Shown: one piece after another, positions 25,601-30,882 of the stretch
Layout: every line of letters starts with the position of its first letter
Position numbering within the stretch: the stretch's first letter is position 1
Source of the DNA: Epinephelus fuscoguttatus
Lineage: Eukaryota > Chordata > Actinopteri > Perciformes > Serranidae
Length of the DNA stretch: 64,000 nucleotides
Assembly: GCF_011397635.1 (NCBI RefSeq)
Contig: NC_064757.1
Coordinates: 32,649,839-32,713,838, forward strand
Direction: 5' to 3'
Program-made: the position numbers and the translations under genes
The notes under the pieces: model-generated
The model's input: the letters and a program-made list of their open reading frames with translations, nothing else
Told to the model about the DNA's origin: nothing
Database searches by the model: none

Positions 25601-28600
25601 TTATTTCTTTGTACGTTTTTCTTCTTTATATGTTTTTTAGAAGACATTTTCTCATGTCGTATTTTCACCTGAATCATAGAGAAGCTAACGATGCACAAAT
25701 CAAAATCTGCACACTGTGCACATGATGTATATAATGTAAATATTTGTAAATGTGATATAATAGCAAAACATTTTGCACACAAGTCAGTTCATCATATTTT
25801 CATATATATTTTTTCATTCATATTTTATTGAACTTTCTGACAAAAACTGTCACCGAGTATTAATAAATCAAATATATGTGCATACACATGAGGGGAAAAA
25901 ACACAATAACTAAATAAAATAATAACATAAAAATGCATAAATAACAATACATAAGTAATTCTTAAAATAATAAAGAATAAAATATTAAAAAATCCATATT
26001 CCCACATAAATATGCACCACAGTCTTCTCTATTATTCTCAAATATTTGTAAAGTGCATAAACAGATGTTATTTATAACTGCATACATTATGTTTTAATTA
26101 TCCTTAAACAATTTTTTATTTTAATAAATATTGTATTTATAATGTATTTAAATTAGTACCTCTAAATCATCATGTATAGTTGTAACTAATATCTATACCC
26201 ACTGTTGTTGTTGTTTTTTACTAACCAAGAAATTCGAAATTGTGGTTGCATTAAAATTTAGGCTTGTGCACTGACTTCCTTTTGTTAACGCTGTTCTTTT
26301 TTTAACCAACAGGACTGCAAGAGTGCAAAATGCGCGTCTATAAAATGCATCCTCAAGGACACTGAACTTCTAAACGACTACTATGTGAAAGTTAAAACAA
26401 GAATCTGGAGTGGCACATTTCTGTCGGTAAATGTATTCAATAATTTAATCATAATAATACTGGTTGTTTTGTCTGCTTTGATTCATTTAATTCTCTTATG
26501 TTACTCATTAATGAATCCACTGTGATACTTTCAGTGCACTCATTTCTATAAATTTGTCCTGACAGGCCACCTATCAGACCGTCGAGCTGACCTCCAGTGT
26601 TGATGTTGAGACTTCAAGCCCTGACCTCCTCATTGTCTCCCCCAAACAGCTGCCAGTAAGATTTTCATTTGGTGCCTCACATAAACAGAGAAGGAAAAGA
26701 TTTGTGATAGTGTCAAATTTTATCTGTAACCTTGAAAATTTTTAAGCTCCAGACTGCAGCAAAAATATAACATATTTCTCAAATTTAGTGGGCAAACTCT
26801 GACGTGTGAACTTTGTTGTTTATTAATCGTTCCATATCTGAGTGAGACAGACCATGTGTTGACCTCTCCTGTCCTCCTGCTGCCCAGGTGGTGCTGACAG
26901 TCAGTAAACCTGGAGAGAAAGGTGAAGTTCCAGTGGGAGTGATAGTTGGCAGCGTCATCGGCGGACTGCTGCTGTTAGCTCTGGCTGTTGGACTGCTGTG
27001 GAAGGTAACTGTTGGTCTGTCGGTCTGTCTGTCTACGATTTGGTGTAAATAATTTTAACACAGAGAGGACTATTAGTTAAGTATGTCCTCCACCAAGGTT
27101 ATGTTTTCGGTCAGGTTTGTCTGTTTATCAGCAGAATTATGGAAAAACTACTGGCTGGATAATTCATGAAACTTGGTGGAAGGGTGTAGCATGGGTCAAG
27201 GATAACCTGTTCAATTTTGGAGCGGATTATCTCTTAAATCACTTATATCTCTTAAAATGAGCAATTCACCTCTGCCAGTTTGAATTGGAGAATCAACCTG
27301 ATATGTGTGTGTGTGTGTTTCTTTTAACATATAAACTGCTATACAGCATTACAAAAGAAAAGGAATGTAGTAAATGTATGCATATGCACAAGTACACACA
27401 TATACAGACACCTACATACATATAGAACCTTTAAAGCAACAGGCATTTACAGAAGATAAAGGCCTAATCAGGGCCTTTTGTATTATGATCAGCTACGACA
27501 AGATGTAAAAAAAAAACCCAAAAAAAAAGTTAATGTGATTTTCTTCACATGGAGATGTCAGTAAAGTGAGGGTTTAGAGTTTAGCTTTTATATAGTCCAA
27601 GAATGGATTCCACATTCTCACAAATTTATCAGAAGAACCATTTAGGATCTGGGTGAATTTTCATTTTAAAAATATCTGATAGTGTTTTGAAGATTGAATC
27701 CCAGTAAGTGAACAAATTAGGACATAGCCAGAATGAGTGTGCTGAGGATGCAGGAGAAAGTCTGCACCTGTCACAAGTGGAATCAACATCTGTGAGCATT
27801 TTAGAGAGCTTGACTTTTGAGAAATGAAGATGATGCAACAGTTGAATGAGGCCATGCCAGGCACAGATTGAGGCAGTGTGGACCCCCTCGAGGGCTCTTC
27901 CCCACTGCTCCACCATCACAACCACCCCCAAATTGATCTCACATATAGACCTCAGATATTCAAGTGATTCATTCATCTTCTAACCGCTTCATCCTCTTGA
28001 GGGTCGCGGGGGGGCTGGAGCCTATCCCAGCTGACATCAGGCGAGAGGCAGGGTACACCCTGGACAGGTCGCCAGACTATCGCAGGGCTGACACATAGAG
28101 ACAGACAACCATTCACGCTCACATTCACACATCTGTGAGCATTTTAGAGAGCTTGACTTTTGAGAAATGAAGATGATGCAACAGTTGAATGAGGCCATGC
28201 CAGGCACAGATTGAGGCAGTGTGGACCCCCTCGAGGGCTCTTCCCCACTGCTCCACCCTCTTGCTGTGAGGCGAGAGTGCTAACCACCACACCACCGTGC
28301 CGCCCTATTCAAGTGATTAGTTTTGTAAATTTGATCCATGGGTGTTTCTTCAGGCAAGTTGGGAAAAGAAGGTGTATTACTTTTAATATAACTACGAACT
28401 TGGAGGAATCAGAAGAAATGAGGTTGAAATTTATTTGGCAGTTGTTCAAAGGTAGGAAGTACTTCGTCTACAAAAAGAGCCTTCGTATTTCCTATGCTGT
28501 TCTTTTTCCTGATCTGTGTTTTAATAGAAATGTGGAGCTTTATGTTTATAGATTCAAAAGAAACTTGATTTTCTTATAATCAATCAACAAAGCAACAGAA

Positions 28601-28684
28601 TGCTGTGTATTTACTATATATATATGTACATTTGGATATAAGGAAAATAGGTGCATTATGGATATATTCTTACAGAAAATTGAC

Positions 28685-28716
<32 letters not shown>

Positions 28717-28898
28717 ATATGACTATTGTAAAATACTTAGTTTGTTTGTAAAATAGGTTTGCAGCTGATATTGGAACATTGTCTGAACTGAATCTGTTTA
28801 CTTTACAGTTTGGGTTTTTCAAAAGAAAGTACCAGCAGCTTCTGAGGGAGGGCGATGAAGACACGCAGAGCCACGCACATGTGGACGAGGTGTTGTGA
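1563..28898 (+). CDS. itga2: Integrin alpha-2 (collagen receptor subunit), complete 30-exon gene
   Basis: Integrin alpha-2 pairs with beta-1 at the plasma membrane and binds collagen and laminin. Thirty exons with GT-AG borders join in one frame to 3558 nt, or 1185 residues plus stop; human ITGA2 also has 30 exons and 1181 residues. Visible features are a signal peptide (about 1-24), a propeller interrupted by an I domain (about 167-360), calcium loops at 494-502, 558-566 and 620-628, leg domains, a membrane helix (about 1134-1155) and the KFGFFKR tail motif at 1156-1162. MIDAS residues D175, S177, S179, T245 and D278 are all present. I chose the start because it gives a hydrophobic leader and phase-matched splicing. 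Similarity to human alpha-2 runs the full length, and the I domain rules out alpha-5/alpha-V type integrins. Alpha-1, 10 and 11 are closest relatives but fit less well. Confidence 0.96.
1609..2759 (+). other. itga2 intron 1
   Basis: 1.15 kb with GTAAGT and CAG borders. I see no repeat family or conserved motif in it. Confidence 0.7.
2760..2883 (+). CDS. itga2: itga2 exon 2 (residues 16-57)
   Basis: Encodes the mature N-terminus around FNVG and the first propeller strand [17 protein letters not shown], which closely resembles human alpha-2. The acceptor follows a CT-rich tract. The donor GTATTG is weak, but its phase 2 matches exon 3. Confidence 0.93.
3178..3845. mobile_element. Degraded MITE copy A in itga2 intron 2
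   Basis: Begins GGCCCAGTGTGTAGGATTT and ends in a decayed inverse (CTAGATGCCACTAAATCT). It is clearly related to the copy at 6417-7098. Inside, a block near 3427-3535 is repeated near 3650-3755 (GGAGAGGAAGAGACCTCTGT). This is a high-copy percomorph element; I do not assign a superfamily. Confidence 0.65.
3846..6416. other. itga2 intron 2, middle part
   Basis: AT-rich intron DNA between two related MITE copies. I see no gene, conserved domain or clear repeat boundary. Confidence 0.45.
6417..7098. mobile_element. MITE copy B in itga2 intron 2
   Basis: Starts GGTCCAGTGTGTAGGATTTA and ends AAATCCTACACACTGCTCC, its approximate inverted complement, so both terminal inverted repeats are present. 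It is homologous to 3178-3845 in the same orientation. No clear target-site duplication was found. Confidence 0.7.
7271..7804. mobile_element. Inverted-repeat element interrupted by a SINE
   Basis: The left end GGAAGTGCATTGGATTCATT is matched in reverse complement by GTGAATGCAATGTGCTTCC at the right end. A perfect 22-bp palindrome (7303-7324; half-site TTATCTCGTAA) lies inside the left arm. The tRNA-derived SINE at 7412-7599 splits the element, so the SINE is probably the younger insertion. Confidence 0.55.
7412..7599 (-). mobile_element. tRNA-derived SINE, copy 1
   Basis: Read on the minus strand, the head begins TGGGGCGTCGGTGGCTTAGTGG with an intact pol III A box (TGGCTTAGTGG). The B box is mutated (GGCTCGACTT). 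The tail ends AAAAAATATCTTTAAA, as in the better copy at 13920-14107. Confidence 0.75.
8100..8209 (+). CDS. itga2: itga2 exon 3 (residues 57-94)
   Basis: Encodes the propeller segment [19 protein letters not shown], typical of integrin alpha blade 1. The junction with exon 2 restores a Trp codon. The exon ends at GTAAGG in phase 1. Confidence 0.94.
8486..8577 (+). CDS. itga2: itga2 exon 4 (residues 94-124)
   Basis: Encodes [19 protein letters not shown], matching the alpha-2 NMSLGL segment and keeping an N-glycosylation sequon. The donor GTATGT sits directly against a (TG)n tract. Confidence 0.93.
8582..8607. repeat. (TG)n microsatellite next to the exon 4 donor
   Basis: TG-rich tract with two interruptions, starting 4 bp after the exon 4 splice site. 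Confidence 0.85.
8930..9190. repeat. Teleost interspersed repeat
   Basis: Starts GTGGTGGAATGTAACTAAGT, followed by a sequence I know as high-copy in percomorph genomes. Its right end is not sharp. It is non-coding. Confidence 0.55.
9218..10160. repeat. Unclassified interspersed repeat with direct terminal repeats
   Basis: A segment of about 70 bp near 9218-9289 (CCACGTTTTTCTCCTCACTG) recurs near 10089-10160 (CCACGTTTTTCTACTCACTG) in the same orientation, about 870 bp apart. The interior has no open frame and resembles a high-copy teleost repeat. Confidence 0.5.
10161..10849. other. itga2 intron 4, unassigned part
   Basis: AT-rich intron DNA. Two short overlapping ORFs on opposite strands near 10516-10812 show no recognisable domain, and I treat them as chance. 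Confidence 0.45.
10850..11060 (+). mobile_element. 3' end of a non-LTR retrotransposon
   Basis: CTCTTGTAAAAGAGATTTTC followed by AATGGGAC and TTAAATAAAGGTTAAATGAA is the typical 3' terminus of a fish LINE. No reverse-transcriptase frame is attached, so it is a 5'-truncated copy. The 5' boundary is approximate. Confidence 0.55.
11247..11361 (+). CDS. itga2: itga2 exon 5 (residues 125-163)
   Basis: Encodes [20 protein letters not shown], the cysteine-bearing segment just before the I domain. It enters in phase 0 and leaves in phase 1. Confidence 0.94.
11362..11845 (+). other. itga2 intron 5
   Basis: 484 bp with nothing recognisable beyond the splice sites. Confidence 0.6.
11846..11973 (+). 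CDS. itga2: itga2 exon 6 (residues 163-205), I domain start with DxSxS
   Basis: Opens the I (von Willebrand A-type) domain. [16 protein letters not shown] carries the metal-binding DGSNS motif (D175, S177, S179), followed by [10 protein letters not shown] as in alpha-2. Confidence 0.96.
12100..12248 (+). CDS. itga2: itga2 exon 7 (residues 206-255), I domain
   Basis: Continues the I domain as [19 protein letters not shown] and ends in [12 protein letters not shown]245 aligns with the MIDAS threonine of human alpha-2. Confidence 0.95.
12455..12605 (+). CDS. itga2: itga2 exon 8 (residues 255-305), I domain
   Basis: Encodes [16 protein letters not shown], which supplies MIDAS aspartate D278 and H282, the position of the collagen-contact histidine in human alpha-2. 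The donor is GTAAGT. Confidence 0.96.
12739..13064. repeat. High-copy teleost repeat, fuller copy
   Basis: Carries GGGGTACACCCTGGACAGGT, GGGCTGACACATAGAGACAG and ends in CACCACCGTGCCACCC. A second, rearranged copy is at 27970-28305. I recognise it as a very abundant, probably non-LTR-derived teleost repeat, but do not assign a family. Confidence 0.6.
13186..13351 (+). CDS. itga2: itga2 exon 9 (residues 306-361), I domain end
   Basis: Encodes [20 protein letters not shown], corresponding to the alpha-C helix region that gates collagen binding, then [15 protein letters not shown], which closes the I domain. It ends in phase 1. Confidence 0.96.
13605..13681 (+). CDS. itga2: itga2 exon 10 (residues 361-386)
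   Basis: Encodes [19 protein letters not shown], where the chain re-enters the beta-propeller. It closely resembles human alpha-2. Confidence 0.95.
13920..14107 (-). mobile_element. tRNA-derived SINE, copy 2 (both promoter boxes intact)
   Basis: On the minus strand it reads TGGGGCGTAGGTGGCTTAGT and has a perfect A box (TGGCTTAGTGG) and B box (GGTTCGACTCC). These are spaced as in a tRNA, then a tRNA-unrelated body and a tail ending in ATATCTTTAAAT. The body shows that this is a SINE rather than a tRNA gene. A matching copy lies at 7412-7599. Confidence 0.8.
14283..14545. repeat. Teleost repeat rich in AAGACC/GAGAC motifs
   Basis: CAGTGTTGTAGTCAAGACCA followed by repeated short motifs, with a partial inverse (GTGGTCTTGAGTGGTCTTGA) near 14503-14521. 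It resembles a common percomorph element. Its ends are approximate. Confidence 0.45.
14546..15295. other. itga2 intron 10, right part
   Basis: 750 bp without a recognisable gene or repeat up to the exon 11 acceptor. Confidence 0.45.
15296..15434 (+). CDS. itga2: itga2 exon 11 (residues 387-433)
   Basis: Encodes [19 protein letters not shown], a propeller strand typical of I-domain integrins. It ends in phase 1. Confidence 0.95.
15584..16108. mobile_element. Non-autonomous hAT element with 8-bp target-site duplication
   Basis: 525 bp with terminal inverted repeats CAGTGGTT...AACCACTG. It is flanked on both sides by the perfect 8-bp direct repeat GTGTAATC (15576-15583 and 16109-16116). An 8-bp duplication and CAG-type ends are the hAT signature. 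No transposase frame is present. Confidence 0.85.
16610..17154. mobile_element. Tc1-like DNA transposon relic
   Basis: The right end, read on the minus strand, is TACAGTGGCATGCAAAAGTT followed by TGGGCACCCC, a terminal sequence I recall from a widespread fish Tc1/mariner-type element. Internal pieces such as AGTGCTAGGCAGC and CTTTGAAATTTGCATGGC also match that element. The left end is unclear and no intact transposase is seen. Confidence 0.5.
17270..17520. repeat. Probable teleost interspersed repeat
   Basis: TGCCTAAACCTAACCACACG followed by TACAGTGATGTCATGACA resembles a high-copy fish repeat. It ends shortly before the exon 12 acceptor. The evidence is memory of the family only. Confidence 0.4.
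17543..17688 (+). CDS. itga2: itga2 exon 12 (residues 433-481)
   Basis: Encodes the FG-GAP-type segment [20 protein letters not shown]. It includes an NHS sequon where the human protein has NYT. Confidence 0.95.
17798..17941 (+). CDS. itga2: itga2 exon 13 (residues 482-529), calcium loop 1
   Basis: FG-GAP blade with the calcium loop DVDKDGVTD at 494-502, followed by [20 protein letters not shown]. Confidence 0.96.
18079..18282 (+). CDS. itga2: itga2 exon 14 (residues 530-597), calcium loop 2
   Basis: FG-GAP blade with the calcium loop DLDLDGYND at 558-566, then [20 protein letters not shown]. Both ends are in phase 0. Confidence 0.96.
18421..18551 (+). CDS. itga2: itga2 exon 15 (residues 598-641), calcium loop 3
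   Basis: Last cation-binding blade, with DLNDDTVPD at 620-628 and [14 protein letters not shown]. It ends in phase 2, splitting the Trp codon. Confidence 0.96.
18709..18872 (+). CDS. itga2: itga2 exon 16 (residues 641-696), thigh domain
   Basis: Start of the leg (thigh) region: [18 protein letters not shown], followed by the cysteine pair region around [13 protein letters not shown]. Confidence 0.94.
19046..19165. repeat. Fold-back repeat with perfect 28-bp arms in intron 16
   Basis: The arms 19046-19073 and 19138-19165 are exact reverse complements around a 64-bp spacer. Both contain GCTTAGCTTAGCATAAAG or its complement, part of a very common teleost repeat. A third partial arm (GCTAAGCTAAC) sits in the spacer. 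Two inverted copies of one element explain it best. Confidence 0.75.
19348..19499 (+). CDS. itga2: itga2 exon 17 (residues 696-746), thigh domain
   Basis: Encodes [20 protein letters not shown], similar to alpha-2 YNITLDADGFSSRVTSRGL. It ends in phase 0. Confidence 0.94.
19680..19790 (+). CDS. itga2: itga2 exon 18 (residues 747-783)
   Basis: Encodes [20 protein letters not shown], matching the alpha-2 EPSDVVNSLDLRVD segment. The donor is GTAAGT. Confidence 0.94.
19791..20753 (+). other. itga2 intron 18 with an AT-rich LINE-like tail
   Basis: Around 20100-20165, ATCAATCTTTATTTATATAG followed by CATAAAGTGCTTCACA resembles the end of a common fish LINE. A very A/T-rich stretch to about 20500 follows. 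Nothing codes until the exon 19 acceptor. Confidence 0.45.
20754..20839 (+). CDS. itga2: itga2 exon 19 (residues 784-812)
   Basis: Encodes [20 protein letters not shown], a leg-domain segment with two cysteines, aligning with IPFHKDCGEDGLCISDLVLD. Confidence 0.95.
20840..21691 (+). other. itga2 intron 19, left part
   Basis: No recognisable gene or repeat. Confidence 0.45.
21704..22167. mobile_element. MITE with about 50-bp terminal inverted repeats
   Basis: The left arm CTGGTAAGACCATCCTGATG (from 21706) is matched in reverse complement by the right arm ending GGTCTTACCAG at 22164, with few mismatches over about 50 bp. The 12-bp direct repeat AGGTAACTTCTG occurs just outside each end (21692-21703 and 22168-22179). 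The interior is non-coding. Superfamily not assigned. Confidence 0.7.
22418..22559 (+). CDS. itga2: itga2 exon 20 (residues 812-859)
   Basis: Encodes [20 protein letters not shown], a calf-domain strand. The donor GTGAGT follows two Pro codons. Confidence 0.94.
22704..22787 (+). CDS. itga2: itga2 exon 21 (residues 860-887)
   Basis: Encodes [20 protein letters not shown], calf domain, with the cysteine pair of the alpha-2 VTCQVAA...VACDVGYPAL segment. Confidence 0.93.
22901..22977 (+). CDS. itga2: itga2 exon 22 (residues 888-913)
   Basis: Encodes [20 protein letters not shown], calf domain, resembling FTINFDFNLQNLQNQA. It ends in phase 2. Confidence 0.93.
23075..23158 (+). CDS. itga2: itga2 exon 23 (residues 913-941)
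   Basis: Encodes [20 protein letters not shown], calf domain. Both exon ends split an AG|N codon (phase 2). Confidence 0.93.
23280..23382 (+). CDS. itga2: itga2 exon 24 (residues 941-975)
   Basis: Encodes [20 protein letters not shown] then [12 protein letters not shown], matching the alpha-2 STNINFYEISSDG...EDVGPKF segment. Confidence 0.93.
23473..23583 (+). CDS. itga2: itga2 exon 25 (residues 976-1012)
   Basis: Encodes [20 protein letters not shown] then [13 protein letters not shown], matching the human KNPLMYLTGVQTD segment. The donor is GTGAGT. Confidence 0.94.
23584..24848 (+). other. itga2 intron 25 before the duplication
   Basis: 1.27 kb of intron DNA. Short ORFs here, including the 101-aa frame at 24519-24824, match no family I know. 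Confidence 0.45.
24849..25510 (+). repeat. 331-bp tandem duplication spanning the intron 25 / exon 26 border
   Basis: Unit 1 is 24849-25179 and unit 2 is 25180-25510. I counted about six differences by eye, roughly 98% identity. Each unit ends with the CCACCTGTAG acceptor and the first 30 nt of exon 26. The real exon continues only after unit 2. The low divergence suggests a recent event. Confidence 0.92.
25150..25179 (+). pseudogene. Duplicated 5' fragment of itga2 exon 26 (decoy exon)
   Basis: Thirty nucleotides copied from the start of exon 26, preceded by an intact acceptor (AG at 25148-25149). Reading on from it stays open into unit 2 and then meets an in-frame stop. A GT-type donor is available near 25235, so a frame-shifting 85-nt cryptic exon is conceivable. 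I infer it is normally skipped. Confidence 0.8.
25481..25591 (+). CDS. itga2: itga2 exon 26 (residues 1013-1049); its 5' end is duplicated upstream
   Basis: Encodes [20 protein letters not shown], aligning with the alpha-2 ISCNADINPLKIG segment. Its first 30 nt and its acceptor also occur 331 bp upstream, at 25150, in a tandem duplication. Only this copy continues into the exon 26 coding sequence and a donor (GTCAGT), so it is the functional exon. Confidence 0.93.
25592..26312 (+). other. itga2 intron 26
   Basis: Very AT-rich 721 bp with many TAAATA/ATAAAA runs between 25800 and 26190. No gene or clear repeat family. Confidence 0.5.
26313..26426 (+). CDS. itga2: itga2 exon 27 (residues 1050-1087)
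   Basis: Encodes [20 protein letters not shown] then [14 protein letters not shown]. The three-cysteine pattern and TRIW match human alpha-2. Confidence 0.94.
26566..26655 (+). CDS. itga2: itga2 exon 28 (residues 1088-1117)
   Basis: Encodes [20 protein letters not shown], the last calf-domain strand before the membrane. It ends in phase 0. Confidence 0.93.
26888..27004 (+). CDS. itga2: itga2 exon 29 (residues 1118-1156), transmembrane helix
   Basis: Juxtamembrane stretch, then the membrane helix [20 protein letters not shown] (about 1134-1155), ending in Trp-Lys at the cytoplasmic border. Confidence 0.95.
27083..27235. repeat. Probable teleost interspersed repeat
   Basis: CCTCCACCAAGGTTATGTTT followed by GCAGAATTATGGAAAAACTA and CATGAAACTTGGTGGAAGG resembles a high-copy fish repeat. 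It is truncated and non-coding. Confidence 0.5.
27787..27914. repeat. 128-bp direct repeat, source copy in the L1 fragment
   Basis: Identical by eye over 128 bp to 28130-28257, at an offset of 343 bp. This copy is continuous with L1 coding sequence, so it is the likely source. Confidence 0.9.
27970..28305. mobile_element. Repeat inserted into the L1 fragment, with 13-bp target-site duplication
   Basis: Flanked by perfect 13-bp direct repeats TATTCAAGTGATT (27957-27969 and 28306-28318). The outer parts (27970-28129 and 28258-28305) match the repeat at 12739-13064. The middle (28130-28257) is a copy of L1 sequence 27787-27914. Confidence 0.8.
28685..28716. repeat. (TA)n microsatellite
   Basis: Alternating TA with one CA interruption, about 90 bp before the exon 30 acceptor. 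Confidence 0.85.
28809..28898 (+). CDS. itga2: itga2 exon 30 (residues 1157-1185), cytoplasmic tail and stop
   Basis: Encodes [20 protein letters not shown] and nine more residues before TGA. It completes the KxGFFKR motif that clasps the beta subunit. The distal tail is unlike the human one, as expected for integrin alpha tails. Confidence 0.96.
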   Translation, partial: FGFFKRKYQQLLREGDEDTQSHAHVDEVL

Positions 28899-29967
28899 GC
28901 TGGAGACAAAAACCCACAGCGCTCTCTCTTCACTGGATTGTTTCCAGTTCTGGTACTTGTCACTGGTTCTTGTAAAGTGCAAATGGACTTCAGCTCAATC
29001 ACTGGACGCTGGGCATTTTAATGAAAAGGAAGCTGTTCAGTTTGTGGAAAACTGGGACTCGATCCTCTGTCCATTTGACAGAGGCGTATTCTTAAAAATA
29101 TTTTTTTGAGAGCTTTGTGGACTGTATCTTGACTAGTTGCTGTTGTGCACTGATTTTGATAAAAATGTAAAAAAAATATTTTTTCTCTCAAAATGTCAGA
29201 ACCATATAAAATCACATTTTTTAGGCCTTTATGACATGGATTAGGATTTTTACACTGTTAAGGCATCTAATTTCTGCATTGCCTTTGGTTTTGATAAATT
29301 CTGGGCAATGTGACGGACAAATAACATTTTCAGTTGGAAAAAATAATAATTTTGTTTATAGCTCATTTGTCAAAACATTGACGTTTTTAGCTCACACGCT
29401 GTAGCCAGTCAGACTGTAGCATAAACTGAGATCCACCGTCGCCTCTGGCACTCAGGGCTCCTGTCGCATTAATAATATGGATAACAGTTTGTATGCAACA
29501 GGAAACGATCGCTATTCTGGAAAGAGTGAAATCTGTCACTCCTCTGTTTCATTGTGTTTGTACTGTATATACTGAAGATAAAATGATCTTTGATATTGGG
29601 TTTTATATGTTGAAAAGATTTGAGGTTATATGGGTCCATGGGGTAGCTACTTGTGTTGTTGATATTGATGATATTTTGTTTTCTGTTTTCATTAGTAGCA
29701 TAGTTTGCAGGTGCTATTATTTTGCAGCATATTGTGTTTTCATAATTTGCCGATTATTTTCTGGATTAGTCGTTTAATGGGTCTGCCTATTAAATTTCAG
29801 AAAATAGTTCAAAACAATCTACTTCCTGGTTCCAAGGTGATGTTTTCAAATTGGTTGTTGTGTGCAATATACAGTCCAAATCCCACATTACTGTCATATA
29901 AGACAAAGAAGAGTAGTTTGAACCAGCAAATGTTTGGCATCTTTTGCTGAAAAGAATCCTTCCCAAA

Positions 29968-30480
29968 TGATCATTTGTATATCAATTACTCATTCTGTGT
30001 TATGTTGAATTCAGAAAGAAAACGTTTTCCTCCCATGCCTCCACAGTGAATGAAGAATCCATAAACTGAAAATTCTTGATGAAGTTATTTAACAACAGCA
30101 AAACTTTTTAAAAATATCCATTCACAAGCTCTCTCACAACTTGTGCAGTATGATCCAAGTTTCATTTATCCATTTGTGCTCAAACATGCGTTTTCTCTTA
30201 ATCCTTACAATTTGGAAAACTTTTGCATGATCAGCACAGGTGCACGACTCGTGTGTGTGTGTGTGACCATTCATGCAGAAGTGTTTTAAATTGTAAGATT
30301 TTAATAAAAATGTGTTTTCGAAGTCATACGACTGGTAAAATGATGCTTAGATTATACTGCACAAGTTATGTGAGAGGTTTGCTGTTGTTAAACGTGGACC
30401 AATATGACTTGAATTTATCAAACATGCAGTTTTTGGATTCTCCCTTCACCATGGAGGCATGTGAGAAAACAACGTTAGGT
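29968..30480. mobile_element. Fragment of a TTAA-type inverted-repeat element
   Basis: Related along most of its length to the complete element at 58568-59124. Shared pieces include ATCATTTGTATATCAATTA, ATCCAAGTTTCATTTATCC and CATGGAGGCATG. The outer ends have decayed. Confidence 0.55.
30303..30308 (+). terminator. Possible itga2 polyadenylation signal
   Basis: AATAAA followed by TGTGTTTTCG, 1.4 kb after the stop codon. It lies inside a MITE fragment. An ATTAAA at 29789 and AATAAA at 31163 and 31797 are alternatives, so the true 3' end is uncertain. Confidence 0.3.
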
Positions 30481-30840
30481 GACTAATTGAAAGACATTAT
30501 TTGAGGGGTTAGGTATTCATTCAATCCATTAAATCAATTATTAAAATGGTTGCAGATGCATTTCCTGTGAGTTAATTAGTTCATTACTTGACTAATTGTT
30601 TCAGCCAGAAAATAGTTTATCTGTAGGGCAACATGTGCAAGTGTAATTCACTACAGAGAAAAAAATGTTATAGACTCACTTACTTTCTAAAAACACCCAG
30701 TCTGTATCTTTCTTTCTGAGTTTTTGAGAACACAGATCCAAGCTAATCCTGCAGGATCTAAATGTGTACTGGCACAGTTTCGCCACAAGATGGAAGCATG
30801 ATATAGATGACCTGTTTGCACTGTTGTGTATTTCCCCACT

Positions 30841-30882
30841 CTCCTCTCCTCTCCTCTCCTCTCCTCTCCTCTCCTCTCCTCT
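30841..30882. repeat. (CTCCT)n minisatellite
   Basis: About eight perfect pentamer units. It also creates repetitive Arg/Gly/Glu ORFs on the minus strand that are not genes. Confidence 0.95.

Larger units (their letters stand above)
27320..28450 (-). mobile_element. L1-type LINE 3' fragment (broken reverse transcriptase end)
   Basis: The minus-strand frame at 27629-27976 encodes the C-terminal zinc region of an L1-clade ORF2, with the motif CDRC...HSFWLC and the block [21 protein letters not shown] second frame downstream reads [18 protein letters not shown] then stop, the usual L1 C-terminus. A frameshift or deletion therefore separates them. The fragment is interrupted at 27970-28305 by another repeat and has no intact reverse transcriptase core. 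Outer ends are approximate. Confidence 0.75.

Noticed and set aside
27629..27976. 115-aa minus-strand ORF as a host gene
   Set aside because: It is the zinc-motif end of an L1-type reverse transcriptase with a downstream frame break, so it is a transposon relic.
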